Below are positions 49,830-58,689 of a stretch of DNA of 64,000 nucleotides, piece by piece; position 1 is the first letter of the stretch, and each line of letters starts with the position of its first letter. This DNA is from Nibribacter koreensis (GTDB lineage Bacteria > Bacteroidota > Bacteroidia > Cytophagales > Hymenobacteraceae). A model generated the notes under the pieces. It made no database searches and was not told where the DNA came from. It worked only from the letters and a program-made list of their open reading frames with translations. Position numbers and translations under genes: made by a program. Location of the stretch: NCBI RefSeq assembly GCF_039541795.1, contig NZ_BAABGX010000001.1, forward strand, positions 1,178,001 to 1,242,000, written 5' to 3'.

Positions 49830-50216
49830 CTAGTCCTCCTTCTTCTCCGGCACGAAGGCCATGGAAATGGAGTTGACGCAGTGTCGGGTGTTTTTAGCAG
49901 TAAAGCGCTCGCCTAAAAAGACGTGGCCTAAGTGACCGCCGCAGTTAGAGCAGACAATCTCGGTGCGGCTCCCGTCGGCGTCTGGTACGCGGGTGACGGC
50001 GCCTGGTATCTCATCGTCAAAGCTAGGCCAGCCACAGTGGGCGTCAAACTTGTCTTCTGAGCGGTACAAGGGCGCGTTGCACTGGCGGCAGATGTAGGTA
50101 CCGGGCTCTTTGACGGTGTAAAGCTTGCCTGTGAAGGGGCGCTCCGTGCCTTTGCGCAGGATGACGTATTCTTCCTCTGGTGTTAGGGTATTGTATTTCT
50201 TTTCTTCGTTTTCCAT
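49830..50216 (-). CDS. msrB: Peptide-methionine (R)-S-oxide reductase
   Basis: Repairs oxidised methionine, cytoplasmic here as no signal peptide is seen. 128 residues, normal MsrB length. Zinc ligands CRQC near residue 38 and CSNC near 87, substrate region HCGWPSF near 56, and the catalytic Cys in NTRHCVNSIS near 113. Monocistronic by spacing; flanked by palindromes 17 and 18. Confidence 0.96.
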   Translation of the reverse strand: MENEEKKYNTLTPEEEYVILRKGTERPFTGKLYTVKEPGTYICRQCNAPLYRSEDKFDAHCGWPSFDDEIPGAVTRVPDADGSRTEIVCSNCGGHLGHVFLGERFTAKNTRHCVNSISMAFVPEKKED

Positions 50217-50307
50217 GGTGTGGGTGTTTTCCTTTACAATAATACTGCGCCAATGAGAGAACGGTTGCTCATGGTTCCCTTTCCTCTATGATACTATTGT
50301 CGCAGGC

Positions 50308-50357
50308 AAATGCCATTTTTGGCTTGTTCTAATGAAAACAGGCCAAAAACGGCATTT
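50308..50357. repeat. Intergenic palindrome copy 18
   Basis: Outer stem AAATGCC/GGCATTT is perfect, core with three changes. It lies 30 bp after the PH-domain gene's stop on the minus strand. Confidence 0.9.
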
Positions 50358-50386
50358 GTTTTTAAGTCCGTGGTAACGGCGAACGC

Positions 50387-50767
50387 TTATTTTAAGACAT
50401 GGTGCGCCAGGACGTTCTGCACATCATAGACGTTCACACTCTTGTTAAACTTCTTCCTGATGCTGGGGTTGGCCTCGCTGGAGATCCAGATCTTAAGTTC
50501 GGCGTCTAGTTCAAACGTGCCCGAGGTCTCTACGCTGAACCTGGAGATGCTTTTATAAGAGATAGACAAATACTCTACCTTGCTTCCGGTGAGGCCCTGG
50601 TGGTCCACCAAAATGAGGCGCTTGGTGGTAAACACGAAGGTGTCTCTCAGTAACTTAAAGCCTAGCTCTATGTCCTCCCCTTCGGTTAACAGCTTGCCGT
50701 AGTCTTTTAATAAATTCTCTTTGGACACCGCGCCGGCGTTGCCCATAATGGCGGAAAATAAACCCAT
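50387..50767 (-). CDS. Bacterial PH-domain protein
   Basis: 126 residues with the bPH fold: ELGFKLLRDTFVFTTKRLILVDHQGLTGSKVEYLSIS near residues 36-70 is the hallmark of the DUF1696/bPH_1 type, followed by SRFSVETSGTFELDAELKIWIS and a C-terminal helix. No membrane segment. Function of these proteins is not known; some assemble as rings. A 7-bp unit is repeated five times right before the start codon (50775-50810), which could alter translation or promoter spacing. Confidence 0.88.
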   Translation of the reverse strand: MGLFSAIMGNAGAVSKENLLKDYGKLLTEGEDIELGFKLLRDTFVFTTKRLILVDHQGLTGSKVEYLSISYKSISRFSVETSGTFELDAELKIWISSEANPSIRKKFNKSVNVYDVQNVLAHHVLK

Positions 50768-50774
50768 GTTTTAT

Positions 50775-50810
50775 AGTTAAGAGTTAAGAGTTAAGAGTTA
50801 AGAGTTAAGA
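50775..50810. repeat. Heptamer tandem repeat before the PH-domain gene
   Basis: AGTTAAG occurs five times head to tail plus one base, ending 7 bp upstream of the start codon at 50767. Read on the minus strand it is CTTAACT. The array takes the place where ribosome-binding site and leader should be. Such short tandem repeats can gain or lose units by slippage. Confidence 0.9.
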
Positions 50811-50845
50811 TGGTACTGAAATTGGAGTAGCTAGTTTAGGCAATT

Positions 50846-51799
50846 TTACTGTGTGTTTGCGTGGTGCGTTTTAGCGAGGATGGCGGGATCTTGTTCCAGG
50901 CTTTTCCTGTCCCAGTTGGCTAGTTGGGCACCTGCGCGGTAGGTGCTCTCCAGGAAGCTAAGCAAGGTTTGCTCTGGGTTATCTGACTGCTGAACTACCT
51001 TATAAGGTAAGATGTATTCACCCAGCGTGTCATGGTAATAGGCTTCTTCTGGTTGTACAGAGGCGGTTTTGTAGCCTTCGGGCTCTGGGTAGTGGTAGCT
51101 GTAAAAGGCCGGCATGGGCAGGGACTCATTGCCCGGCCAGAAGCCGCAACTGTTCACCTCTTGGGAGTAGGCTTCTTGGGCTACCCAGTCAGGCAGGTTT
51201 GGAACGCCCCCCGGGTGCTTGGGTGCTGGCTTACCCGAGAAACGCGTGACCGCCAGATCAAAGGCTCCCCAGAACAAATGGACCGGACTGCACTTGCCAG
51301 TGAACTTCGCTCTGAATTTGGAAAGCACTTCTTGGGTCAGTAAAAAGGCGGCGTGTAACTGGGTGGCCTGTGCCGGGTTATACGTTGCGTGGGTGTTGTC
51401 CTCAGGGAACGGGATAGCGTCTTCCAGCTCATTAGGAACAGGGTTGATCTGGATAGAAAGCCCCACCTCCTCTAACGTGCTCATGAGCATGGCATAGAAT
51501 CCCGCCACCGACAAATTGGCCAAATCAAATGACCGTTGCTCGCCTAGGCTGGTGACCACCTGCAATTGATGCACCTTAAAGTCAAAGTTGATCTGGAAGT
51601 GCTTTTTACCAGCGGGCAGGTCGCCGGTGGTAAAGCCCGAGGGCGTGAGTTGCAGGGTCACGTGCCAGGAGTGGTTCACCCAGGGCAGTTGGGCGAGTTT
51701 TATCTTACCTACTATCTGGCACCAAAGATGAAGCGTCTGGTAGGTGTCCTTGGCTTCATCATACGACAGTTCTGGCCATTGCTGTTTTTCCATTTTCAC
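50846..51799 (-). CDS. DUF5996 family protein
   Basis: 317 residues, no signal peptide. Recognised as DUF5996 by the opening WPELSYDEAKDTYQTLHLWCQIVGKIKL, VNHSWHVTLQLTPSG near residue 42, and the later VHLFWGAFDLAVTRFSG and FWPGNESLPMPAFYSYHYPEP. The conserved Trp/His/Glu set suggests an enzyme, but no reaction is known to me. It stands alone between the PH-domain gene and a zinc-ribbon protein. Confidence 0.82.
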   Translation of the reverse strand: MKMEKQQWPELSYDEAKDTYQTLHLWCQIVGKIKLAQLPWVNHSWHVTLQLTPSGFTTGDLPAGKKHFQINFDFKVHQLQVVTSLGEQRSFDLANLSVAGFYAMLMSTLEEVGLSIQINPVPNELEDAIPFPEDNTHATYNPAQATQLHAAFLLTQEVLSKFRAKFTGKCSPVHLFWGAFDLAVTRFSGKPAPKHPGGVPNLPDWVAQEAYSQEVNSCGFWPGNESLPMPAFYSYHYPEPEGYKTASVQPEEAYYHDTLGEYILPYKVVQQSDNPEQTLLSFLESTYRAGAQLANWDRKSLEQDPAILAKTHHANTQ

Positions 51800-51911
51800 T
51801 TAAACGAAACGGAAAGATTTTGGGTCTTTTAGAAGCAAGGCTTTTGGCGAACCTCTCTACTTCTTTTAACTTATTAGTTGAGATGTGTTAGACCAATGGC
51901 AACAGCATAGT

Positions 51912-52526
51912 TTATTCGCCTTGTTGTGTTAGGTTATTTATTTTCTCTTTAACAAGTTGTATTGTATCTTCACTTGCATCCTTCTTTTTTCTCAATACAG
52001 ATAAGTAATATCTGGCCTTTTCATAATTTCCGTACTCCAAGAAGATGTCAATTATTTCTTCTACTTGCTTGGACGTGGTTTGCTCAATGTTGGTAATTAA
52101 GTAGGTGAGCCTATTATTTTTTACTTTTGGCTCTCTTTTCTTTTTCCTACAGGAGAGGCAGTTCTTCGGGTATGACCAAACTATAAATTTTAAGTCCTCA
52201 TACCAGAACTTCTTTTCTTTCTTTGAAAACTCAAAAAAGCATTTACAGGTCTGGCATTCAAGTGTTTCATCGTAATGGGTGAAGAAGGGATAAGTGATGC
52301 CATTCCAATCCTGATCTTCAGGCTTGCCCACAAAGACTTTTCCATTATTGATACAGTCATCACAGGACCATTTAAGATGACCTTGTCTCGCTGAAGCCAA
52401 TACTGAAATCATAAAGGAAAATTTGAATTGCTCATTCCATTTGAATAGATGTGTCAACCCACTTAATTGCCTTAATTGATGACAGCTTGGGCATCTATAG
52501 TGTTTATACAGGTCTTCTTCTTTCAT
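51912..52526 (-). CDS. Hypothetical protein with several CxxC zinc-ribbon motifs
   Basis: 204 residues, cytoplasmic. Four CxxC pairs: CPSC near residue 13, CDDC near 55, CQTC near 91 and CRKK preceded by CLSC near 122. The middle pair sits in LECQTCKCFFEFSKKEKKFW, which resembles the small zf-trcl zinc-binding domain. The C-terminal 80 residues are helical and charged. Probably structural zinc; nucleic-acid binding is possible but not shown. AT-richer than its neighbours, as are the genes at 57309 and 57925. Confidence 0.65.
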   Translation of the reverse strand: MKEEDLYKHYRCPSCHQLRQLSGLTHLFKWNEQFKFSFMISVLASARQGHLKWSCDDCINNGKVFVGKPEDQDWNGITYPFFTHYDETLECQTCKCFFEFSKKEKKFWYEDLKFIVWSYPKNCLSCRKKKREPKVKNNRLTYLITNIEQTTSKQVEEIIDIFLEYGNYEKARYYLSVLRKKKDASEDTIQLVKEKINNLTQQGE

Positions 52527-52552
52527 ACTTTTAACCTAGCACAACCTAAGCC

Positions 52553-53503
52553 TTACAGGACTCTTTCAATGACCATTCTATCTATGCGCTTTACATTCTC
52601 CTCTTGTATCAAGATTAAGGACTCGCGCTTGGTCTCAATAAAATTGGGCAAGGCTAGTTCTGTGTTGTAGTCAAAGCGGTTTAGGTCTACTATGTTGAAT
52701 TTGGCGGTTTTCATGGCGGCGTTGTATTCTTTACCGCTCATTCCCATCTTCTTGAATAGCGCACTCATCATTGCTTTAGTGTCGGCGGGGTCCAATTTCA
52801 ACTCCTGTATCATGACGCACCGGTTCTGGTCTGGGCTTACGTGGGTGAAGTATAATTTCCCCTTGGCTTTAATGGGCTTGCCACCAAACATGTTATCAAT
52901 CTCCTCATCATATTCCACGGCGCGTTCCGTCTCAAACTCCGCGCCCAGGGCGTTGTGAATGATGTACAGTTCTTTGAAAACCAGTTGCTCTATGCCGGCT
53001 TTGGAGCTGTAAGCGTTGATCATGGGTTGCATCTTTTTGCGCAGTTCTTCATTGGAGATTTTACCCTGGGCACTGGTCACTTCTATAATGTCTGTGAACA
53101 TGCCTGTCATCATTTTGCCAATCTCCTGCCAATTTTCAATGCCATTAAAAGCGCCGGTTTCTGAGGTGGTATAAATGACTTCGGTTAGGTTGTATTTAGA
53201 GAAACGCTCCTGCAGGTTCTCTGGAATCTCATAGGTATTGGCCACGTTTGTGGTGTAGCTCCACTTGATGCGGTAACTAGTTTCTGTAGAATCCAACACC
53301 TCAAACTTACCCGTGTATTGAGAAGAGTCGTTTTTCACCAAGGCTCCTTTGCGCCATTGTTGTTGAATTTTGGCCACTTTAAACCGGTACACGTCGCCTT
53401 TAGACCAGTAAGAAACCAACTGAACCGTAGAGGTGTCTGTCTGCGCGTGAGCAGAGGCCATTTGAAATAGAAAGGCAAAAAGAAAGAGTAAGCGTAGTTT
53501 CAT
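52553..53503 (-). CDS. Secreted hypothetical protein
   Basis: 316 residues with a signal peptide (MKLRLLFLFAFLFQMASAHAQ). The mature part is mostly beta strands with paired charged patterns (VYRFKVAKIQQQW, SYRIKWSYTTN, TERAVEYDEEIDNMFGGKPIKAKGKLYF), like periplasmic lipocalin- or DUF-type proteins common in Bacteroidota. No catalytic or metal motif was recognised. Its stop is 26 bp upstream of the zinc-ribbon gene's start, so they may share a transcript. Confidence 0.65.
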   Translation of the reverse strand: MKLRLLFLFAFLFQMASAHAQTDTSTVQLVSYWSKGDVYRFKVAKIQQQWRKGALVKNDSSQYTGKFEVLDSTETSYRIKWSYTTNVANTYEIPENLQERFSKYNLTEVIYTTSETGAFNGIENWQEIGKMMTGMFTDIIEVTSAQGKISNEELRKKMQPMINAYSSKAGIEQLVFKELYIIHNALGAEFETERAVEYDEEIDNMFGGKPIKAKGKLYFTHVSPDQNRCVMIQELKLDPADTKAMMSALFKKMGMSGKEYNAAMKTAKFNIVDLNRFDYNTELALPNFIETKRESLILIQEENVKRIDRMVIERVL

Positions 53504-53812
53504 AAAGGGTTAGGTAAGGACGTTCCAAATTACGCAGAATCACCTGGGTTTCAGGCATGCTTCCTTTCGCTTTTCTAAATTATCTGCCGGTTTGGAGGTT
53601 GGTACCTAAAGACTGAATTGCTTAATGCTAATAAAGAGCCAATTATGGCACTACATCAATTGCTGGTTACCAACTGCTTACTTGATATAGATTTTCACGG
53701 CAAGCTTTCTACCAGCAAAAAAACTCCCGCAGTAGCCGCCTTCTTACAAAGCGGCTACTGCGGGAGTTACACGGTATGAGGGAATAGATACTTCTCTACC
53801 TCTAGGATAGGG
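53504..53812. other. Gap between two secreted-protein genes
   Basis: Contains the terminator at 53722-53768 on the left-reading gene from 54448 and, to its left, about 220 bp that should hold the promoter of the gene starting at 53503. No TAnnTTTG word was found there. Confidence 0.45.
53722..53768 (-). terminator. Strong intrinsic terminator of the 53813-54448 gene
   Basis: Perfect 18-bp arms AACTCCCGCAGTAGCCGC and its complement around 11 nt, followed on the minus strand by seven T. It lies 45 bp past the stop codon and is a textbook rho-independent terminator, unlike the palindrome family. Confidence 0.93.
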
Positions 53813-54448
53813 TTAGTCTTGCATGGAACCCAAGGCCCGTCCCTCGGTCACTTTTGCTTCCAGCACTTGCACGGCGCGTTCGGCGCGTTCTATTCTGGCT
53901 TTCTTCTCGTTGTATTGCGCATCTGTCAGTTTTTTCCCCGAACGGTCACGTTCCAGGGCTTCTCTGGCTTGGGCAATCTTGGTTCTGGCTTCTCTTACTT
54001 TCTTGTCGCCTTGCTCCACAGAATTGTCTAAGCGCTCTCTGCGTTGCTCTCCGGTTAACCTGGCTTGCGCAGCGCGTTGCTGGCCAAACTCGCGGCCAGA
54101 AAGGTCGCCTTTGTTTTTGCCGTAGGCGTTGCCTTGGTTGTCCTGGTCTATTCCGTTGTTATCGCGGTTTTGGTTCTGGTTTTTAGAATTAACCGCGTTG
54201 TTGCCGTTGTCTCTGTTCTGGTTGCCTTTGTCTTGCTGGGCGTTAGGGTTGTTGCCGCGGCTTTTGTCTTTGGCCTGGTCAGATTTGCCTTTCTGCTTCA
54301 GGTCTTTGTCTTGGTCGTTGTTGTTGCCTTGGTTGGCTTCTTTCTTGGCCTGGCTTTTACCCTGACGGGCAGTGACGTTATCTGGATTAAAAATGGTAAG
54401 GCAGGCACCTAGCGCCATGCCTAGTAGAAATTTATGATTCGTTTTCAT
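53813..54448 (-). CDS. Secreted low-complexity protein with C-terminal coiled coil
   Basis: 211 residues: signal peptide (about 1-28), a long segment dominated by Asn, Gln, Asp, Lys and Gly (about 30-115, with N-Q-N-R-D-N-G-type runs), then a charged helix (about 120-205, LTGEQRRERLDNS, KVREARTKIAQAREALERDR) likely to form a coiled coil. The open frames on the other strand here reflect the biased composition. The start is supported by the signal peptide. Possibly an extracellular matrix or stress-related protein; no family recognised. It lies 11 bp downstream of the small lipoprotein gene at 54460, so they form an operon. Confidence 0.7.
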   Translation of the reverse strand: MKTNHKFLLGMALGACLTIFNPDNVTARQGKSQAKKEANQGNNNDQDKDLKQKGKSDQAKDKSRGNNPNAQQDKGNQNRDNGNNAVNSKNQNQNRDNNGIDQDNQGNAYGKNKGDLSGREFGQQRAAQARLTGEQRRERLDNSVEQGDKKVREARTKIAQAREALERDRSGKKLTDAQYNEKKARIERAERAVQVLEAKVTEGRALGSMQD

Positions 54449-54459
54449 GGATTGCTATC

Positions 54460-54663
54460 TTATAAGTCGTTTAACAAAGAATCTACCTCATGGGTGGCGG
54501 CTTCAATCTCAGTGGTGGTGGTTTCTAACTGGGTAGAATCTGTCACCATGGTGGTTTGATCCGTGACGGTGGTTTTTGTGGTTGACACTTTTTTCTCAGT
54601 TGTCTCACTGCACCCAAAAGCCAGTGCACCCAAGGTGGCCAGGGCCATCAATTTGCTTTTCAT
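54460..54663 (-). CDS. Small Thr-rich lipoprotein
   Basis: 67 residues: MKSKLMALATLGALAFGC signal with lipobox Cys at residue 18, then a chain rich in Thr, Ser, Glu and Val (TTEKKVSTTKTTVTDQTTM) without structure I can recognise. First gene of a two-gene unit with the Asn/Asp-rich protein. The two together look like small cell-envelope proteins, and the Thr-rich part could be glycosylated. Confidence 0.7.
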   Translation of the reverse strand: MKSKLMALATLGALAFGCSETTEKKVSTTKTTVTDQTTMVTDSTQLETTTTEIEAATHEVDSLLNDL

Positions 54664-54905
54664 AGTTTCTAGTAATTAGGTTAGCTTTAATATTGCCTAA
54701 CGGTAAGGCCTTAAACGAAATGAAATCAATTTAGCTGCTTTTCTCTAAGGTAGGGTTTCTCAAAGACTATTAGTGGATGGCATTTTGTATAAGGTGGCCT
54801 GCATTAGGATAGGCCATCCATTTACTTGCCGGCACCGTATGGTACAACTGGATTTCTGCGCTAGGAATCTATCTTGTCTAGGTACCTCTATCCTACTCAT
54901 ACATC

Positions 54906-55682
54906 ATGAAAATAGCCACCTATAATGTGAATGGCATAAGTGCCAGGTTGCCGGTTTTACTACGTTGGTTACAAGAAACCGCGCCAGATGTGGTGTGTTT
55001 ACAGGAATTGAAAGCGCCGCAGGAAAAATTTCCGGAGCAGGCGCTCCAGGAGGCAGGATATGACGCCATTTGGCACGGTCAGAAAAGCTGGAACGGCGTG
55101 GCCATTCTTTCTAAAGTGGGCAAGCCCGAAGAGATACAAAAAGGTCTGCCAGGCAATGACGAAGATGACCAGAGCCGGTACCTGGAGGCACGCGTAAACG
55201 GCATCATCATAGGTTGCCTCTACCTGCCCAACGGTAATCCGGCACCGGGCCCCAAGTTTGACTACAAATTGCGTTGGATGGAGCATTTTGCCCAACATGC
55301 GGCAATGCTTATAGCCTCTCAAGAACCAGTAGTTTTAACCGGTGATTATAACGTCATTCCCACTGAGTTGGACGCATACAAACCTGAGCGCTGGGTAGAG
55401 GACGCCTTGTTCAGGCCGGAGACCAGGGCAGCTTTTCAAGAACTACTAGCGCAGGGCTGGACGGACGCCATCAGGCATCTGCATCCTACAGAAACCATCT
55501 ACACCTATTTTGACTATTTCAGGAATGCCTTTGGCCGAAACGCCGGTTTACGCATTGACCATTTTCTGCTTAGCCCTACCGTATCAGCGAAACTCAAAGC
55601 CGCCGGGGTAGACCGCGATGCCCGAAGCTGGGAGAAGACCAGTGACCATGCCCCGGTCTGGATTGAACTGGCAGATGGGTAA
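54906..55682 (+). CDS. xth: Exodeoxyribonuclease III
   Basis: AP endonuclease/3'-5' exonuclease of base-excision repair, 258 residues. ExoIII motifs: ATYNVNGISARL at residue 3, VVCLQELKAP near 34 with the metal Glu, GDYNVIPTELD near 147, and the catalytic SDHAPVWI near 248. Length fits the family. It is isolated from its neighbours, with a short structured stretch at 54774-54820 upstream. Confidence 0.95.
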   Translation: MKIATYNVNGISARLPVLLRWLQETAPDVVCLQELKAPQEKFPEQALQEAGYDAIWHGQKSWNGVAILSKVGKPEEIQKGLPGNDEDDQSRYLEARVNGIIIGCLYLPNGNPAPGPKFDYKLRWMEHFAQHAAMLIASQEPVVLTGDYNVIPTELDAYKPERWVEDALFRPETRAAFQELLAQGWTDAIRHLHPTETIYTYFDYFRNAFGRNAGLRIDHFLLSPTVSAKLKAAGVDRDARSWEKTSDHAPVWIELADG

Positions 55683-55755
55683 GCCCATGTTTTTCCATTG
55701 CGGACAAGGTTACCTGGCCAGTCCATTTTAAATATGCGCTAGTAAATAGAACAGT

Positions 55756-56733
55756 TTACTTCCATCTGGTCTCGCGCCAGGCTTTTTGTTGGGCAGGGGA
55801 GTGAAAAGTCCAGGCAATGACGCGGCTGGCTTTGTTGCCCTGGCTCATGGGAATGGTTTTGACTTCTATGGCCTCAACAGCCTGCAAGGCTTTGAGTACG
55901 GCAGGTACGTTGGCTTGCTTAGAAACCAGCGTAGAGAACCACAGACAGGTATTGGCAAAGTCCTTGCTTTGACGCACCATGTTGGCAATGAAAGCAGGCT
56001 CGCCGCCCGTGCACCAAAGTTCATTGTTCTGGCCGCCAAAATTAAGCACCGCTTTGGATACCCGTTGCTGCTTTAAGTTGCTCACCTTGCGCTTAGATCC
56101 TGCCTGCGCCTCGGCCGCCGATGCATGAAACGGCGGGTTGCATAAGGTCACGTCAATCCGCTCATCTGGTTTTAGAATACCTTTAAAAATGTCCTTCGGG
56201 TTGGGCTGTAGTCTAAGGTCAATTTTTCCTTTTAAGTCAGGATTAAGGTCAATAATCTTCTGTGCTGAGCTGATGGAAACCGGGTCAATGTCTGCCCCAA
56301 TAAATGACCAACCGTACTCCTGGTGGCCTATGATGGGGTACACGCAGTTGGCACCCACGCCCACGTCCAGACAAGTTATTTTACTTCCTTTAGGAACTTT
56401 TGCGGCAGAACCAGTTGCACCCGTCCCAGCCAATAAATCTGCTATGTGGTGTATGTAATCTGCCCTGCCCGGAATAGGCGGACACAAGTATCCTTCTGGA
56501 ATGTCCCAAAAAGAAAGACGGTAGAAATGTTTTAGTAGGGCCTTGTTTAAGGCTTTAACCGCAGCCGGATTAAAGAAGTCTATGGAGGCGTCTTTGTAGT
56601 CATTCAAACGCACAAACCGCTCCAGCGCAGGATTGCTCTTGATGAGTTGCTTAAAGTCATATCTAGCCCGGTGTTGGTTTCTGGGGTGCAACTCAGACTT
56701 CTTTTCTGGATGAATTTTCTTTTTTGGAAGCAT
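55756..56733 (-). CDS. rlmF: 23S rRNA (adenine(1618)-N(6))-methyltransferase
   Basis: Methylates A1618 of 23S rRNA. From the ATG at 56733 (MLPKKKIHPEKKSELHPRN) it has 325 residues; the extra ten codons upstream are not supported. SAM-binding motif CLDVGVGANCVYPIIG near residue 115, and the N6-adenine motif NPPFHAS near 180. The N-terminal LHPRNQHRARYDF box is specific for RlmF. A -7-like TACCTTTG lies at 56795-56802 on the minus strand. Confidence 0.94.
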   Translation of the reverse strand: MLPKKKIHPEKKSELHPRNQHRARYDFKQLIKSNPALERFVRLNDYKDASIDFFNPAAVKALNKALLKHFYRLSFWDIPEGYLCPPIPGRADYIHHIADLLAGTGATGSAAKVPKGSKITCLDVGVGANCVYPIIGHQEYGWSFIGADIDPVSISSAQKIIDLNPDLKGKIDLRLQPNPKDIFKGILKPDERIDVTLCNPPFHASAAEAQAGSKRKVSNLKQQRVSKAVLNFGGQNNELWCTGGEPAFIANMVRQSKDFANTCLWFSTLVSKQANVPAVLKALQAVEAIEVKTIPMSQGNKASRVIAWTFHSPAQQKAWRETRWK

Positions 56734-56794
56734 GGTTGCGGGATAATCAGGAAAAGGGCACAAAGTAATTGCCCCCTTTGTTAATAGTCTTATG

Positions 56795-56802
56795 CAAAGG
56801 TA
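56795..56802 (-). promoter_or_regulatory. rlmF -7 element
   Basis: TACCTTTG on the minus strand matches TAnnTTTG, 61 bp before the start codon; the same word stands before the EamA gene. No -33 TTTG. Confidence 0.4.
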
Positions 56803-56834
56803 ACTACTGAAAAATTTGTGTACGTATTGCCAAG

Positions 56835-57215
56835 TTAACTTCTTCTGGCAATCATCTCTAATTCCACCTGGGCACCTAAAGGCAAAGAGGCCACGCCTAT
56901 GGTAGTGCGGGCTGGGAACGGCGCTGAAAACTGCTGGGCATACACTTGGTTCATTGCCTCAAAGTTGGCCATGTCTGTCAAGAACACGTTCACTTTTACC
57001 ACATGGTCAGGTGTTAAGCCCGCCGAGGCCAATACTGCAAACAGGTTCTTAAAACACTGCTGGGTCTGCGCGGCAATGTCCCCTTCTATCAGTTTACCTG
57101 GTTCTGGATCCATGGGTGTTTGGCCAGAAAGGTATACTAGGTCCGCAGAGGCCACGGCATGGGAATAAGGGCCCACAGAAACGGCGCCTTGGGCGGTAAA
57201 AGCTTCTCTTTTCAT
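56835..57215 (-). CDS. RidA family enamine/imine deaminase
   Basis: 126 residues, the standard RidA length. Cytoplasmic; hydrolyses reactive 2-aminoacrylate-type intermediates. Motifs: VGPYSHAV near residue 16, VYLSGQTPMDP near 28, and the catalytic Arg in FPARTTIGVASLPLGAQVELEMIA near the end. It is close to rlmF but divided by its promoter region. Confidence 0.93.
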   Translation of the reverse strand: MKREAFTAQGAVSVGPYSHAVASADLVYLSGQTPMDPEPGKLIEGDIAAQTQQCFKNLFAVLASAGLTPDHVVKVNVFLTDMANFEAMNQVYAQQFSAPFPARTTIGVASLPLGAQVELEMIARRS

Positions 57216-57308
57216 AGGATAGGTGCGGTTAAATTAATTTTTTATAAGGATATAGCTCAATAGAACGATAATTCTTTCAAAAAAAGCTCTTAGAATTTAA
57301 CCTTTTCT

Positions 57309-57812
57309 TTAATAAATGGAGACATTAAATTCTTTCATCAGCAGACTATTTAGCAGATTAAGTTCTGATCTTAACTCCAATTGGTTCTTAGTTACTGCTA
57401 ACTCAGACTTGTTTTTCTGCAACCACCTATTCAATTCAACCATTTTAAAGTAAAACGATTGGGATTTTAGCTGAACGGGCAAAAATGCCAACAAGCTTTC
57501 AAGAGCTACCCTCTTTTGCCTAACTGCTTTAACTATTTCTACCGCTGTATGAAAGTCTACGTGCTTCTGTTCAAAGGAGCTTAATAGCCCGCACTCAAAT
57601 TTTGCGCATTGTTTTGGTCTATCAGGATATATAGTACACCCATTGCAAAACTTACTGCAGGGCTGCAGAAAAAATCCTATGTCATCTGCATTTTCAATGG
57701 GCATTATCTCCTTTAACCTAGGCACTTCCTCATGCTCTAGTTGCACAAACCCAATCAAAGTACCGTCACAACAAGCCCCGCATGCCAAACAAATATTTGT
57801 TGAATCTTCCAT
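57309..57812 (-). CDS. YkgJ family cysteine-cluster protein
   Basis: 167 residues with the cysteine layout of the CxxCxxCC family: CLACGACCDG near residue 9, then CSKFCNGCTIYPDRPKQCAKFECGLL near 52-75. The cluster probably binds iron-sulfur or zinc; function in this family is unknown. The second half is helical. AT-rich relative to the pectin genes. Standalone. Confidence 0.85.
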   Translation of the reverse strand: MEDSTNICLACGACCDGTLIGFVQLEHEEVPRLKEIMPIENADDIGFFLQPCSKFCNGCTIYPDRPKQCAKFECGLLSSFEQKHVDFHTAVEIVKAVRQKRVALESLLAFLPVQLKSQSFYFKMVELNRWLQKNKSELAVTKNQLELRSELNLLNSLLMKEFNVSIY

Positions 57813-57924
57813 GGTGCCTGAGTTTTTATTCTTTTGTAAAGTACTTTTTGAAAGGCCGGCTATGATTGGTGCTAACGCTTAGTATACAAGACAGCCCAGC
57901 TTTTAGCCAAAGCTAATTTTTATA

Positions 57925-58539
57925 TTAAGCGTTATGGGAAGGCATTTCTCTTACTGATTCTGATTTTACAATGAAGTCATAGGAGTGCTCAGTAAAGTAC
58001 AAAGGTAACTCCGCCCATTCCATATTCTGCCTTTTAGCCTCCCAATGTGTAGCACTCATCAATTCCATAAACCTGGCAATGACAAGTTGTTCGCTCCAAT
58101 CCCTCGCGTCCTGTAGGTCGTCAGTGTCAGGCTCTATGTTTTCAAAAGCTTCTTGCAAGTTCTCATATCCCGTAATCACGTATTCCTCCGTTGTCATGGT
58201 TTCATGGCTGACGTCACAAAGCCATTCCATGTCCTCTGGGTTTAGGCCGCCGTCCTCACTGAATGCAAACCCATCTATGTACCATGTGTCCGTGTTGATG
58301 TCGAACTCGTTCATCTCAAAGTAAAGTGCTTTTGGCTCAATTATCTCAGAAACCGTCTTGTAGAAGTTATCTATCCACTGTACCACTCCCTCAGCTTGGC
58401 TAATGAGTGATTGGCCAATAATTGAGTGAAAGTCCGTTTTTGGGATATTTTTGAGAGCTTCCTCTGCAATGCTTATTGCTTTTTTATACTCTTGTTTTTC
58501 TAAGTAGGGGTTGATTTGTTCAGCAAAGTCAAAATTCAT
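57925..58539 (-). CDS. Hypothetical acidic protein
   Basis: 204 residues, no signal peptide, rich in Glu and Asp. The N-terminal 60 residues resemble one TPR-like helix pair (INPYLEKQEYKKAISIAEEALKNIP), and the middle has DINTDTWYIDGFAFSEDGG and WLCDVSHETMTTEEYVITGYENLQEAFENI. I do not recognise the family. It neighbours other AT-rich unknowns and is followed by palindrome copy 19 on its upstream side. Confidence 0.6.
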   Translation of the reverse strand: MNFDFAEQINPYLEKQEYKKAISIAEEALKNIPKTDFHSIIGQSLISQAEGVVQWIDNFYKTVSEIIEPKALYFEMNEFDINTDTWYIDGFAFSEDGGLNPEDMEWLCDVSHETMTTEEYVITGYENLQEAFENIEPDTDDLQDARDWSEQLVIARFMELMSATHWEAKRQNMEWAELPLYFTEHSYDFIVKSESVREMPSHNA

Positions 58540-58689
58540 GTTTAAATTTTTAAAATTATTTTATTCCTTTCACACCACTTGTTTCTAAGCCGACCAATTC
58601 AGTTTAGCTGAACTATGGGTTGAAGCAACATACGATTTCCTATAATATATTGATGATGATCAATGTGCAATATTACTGCTCTAAATCAA

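Noticed and set aside
54065..54412. Hydrophobic plus-strand frame of 115 codons
   Set aside because: Mirror of the Asn/Asp/Gln-rich gene at 53813; the hydrophobicity is a by-product of the opposite strand's codons.
54774..54820. Competing hairpins upstream of xth (TGGATGGC/GCCATCCA against TGGCCT/AGGCCA)
   Set aside because: Alternative pairing is possible, but arms are short, no riboswitch class fits, and ExoIII is not usually controlled that way.
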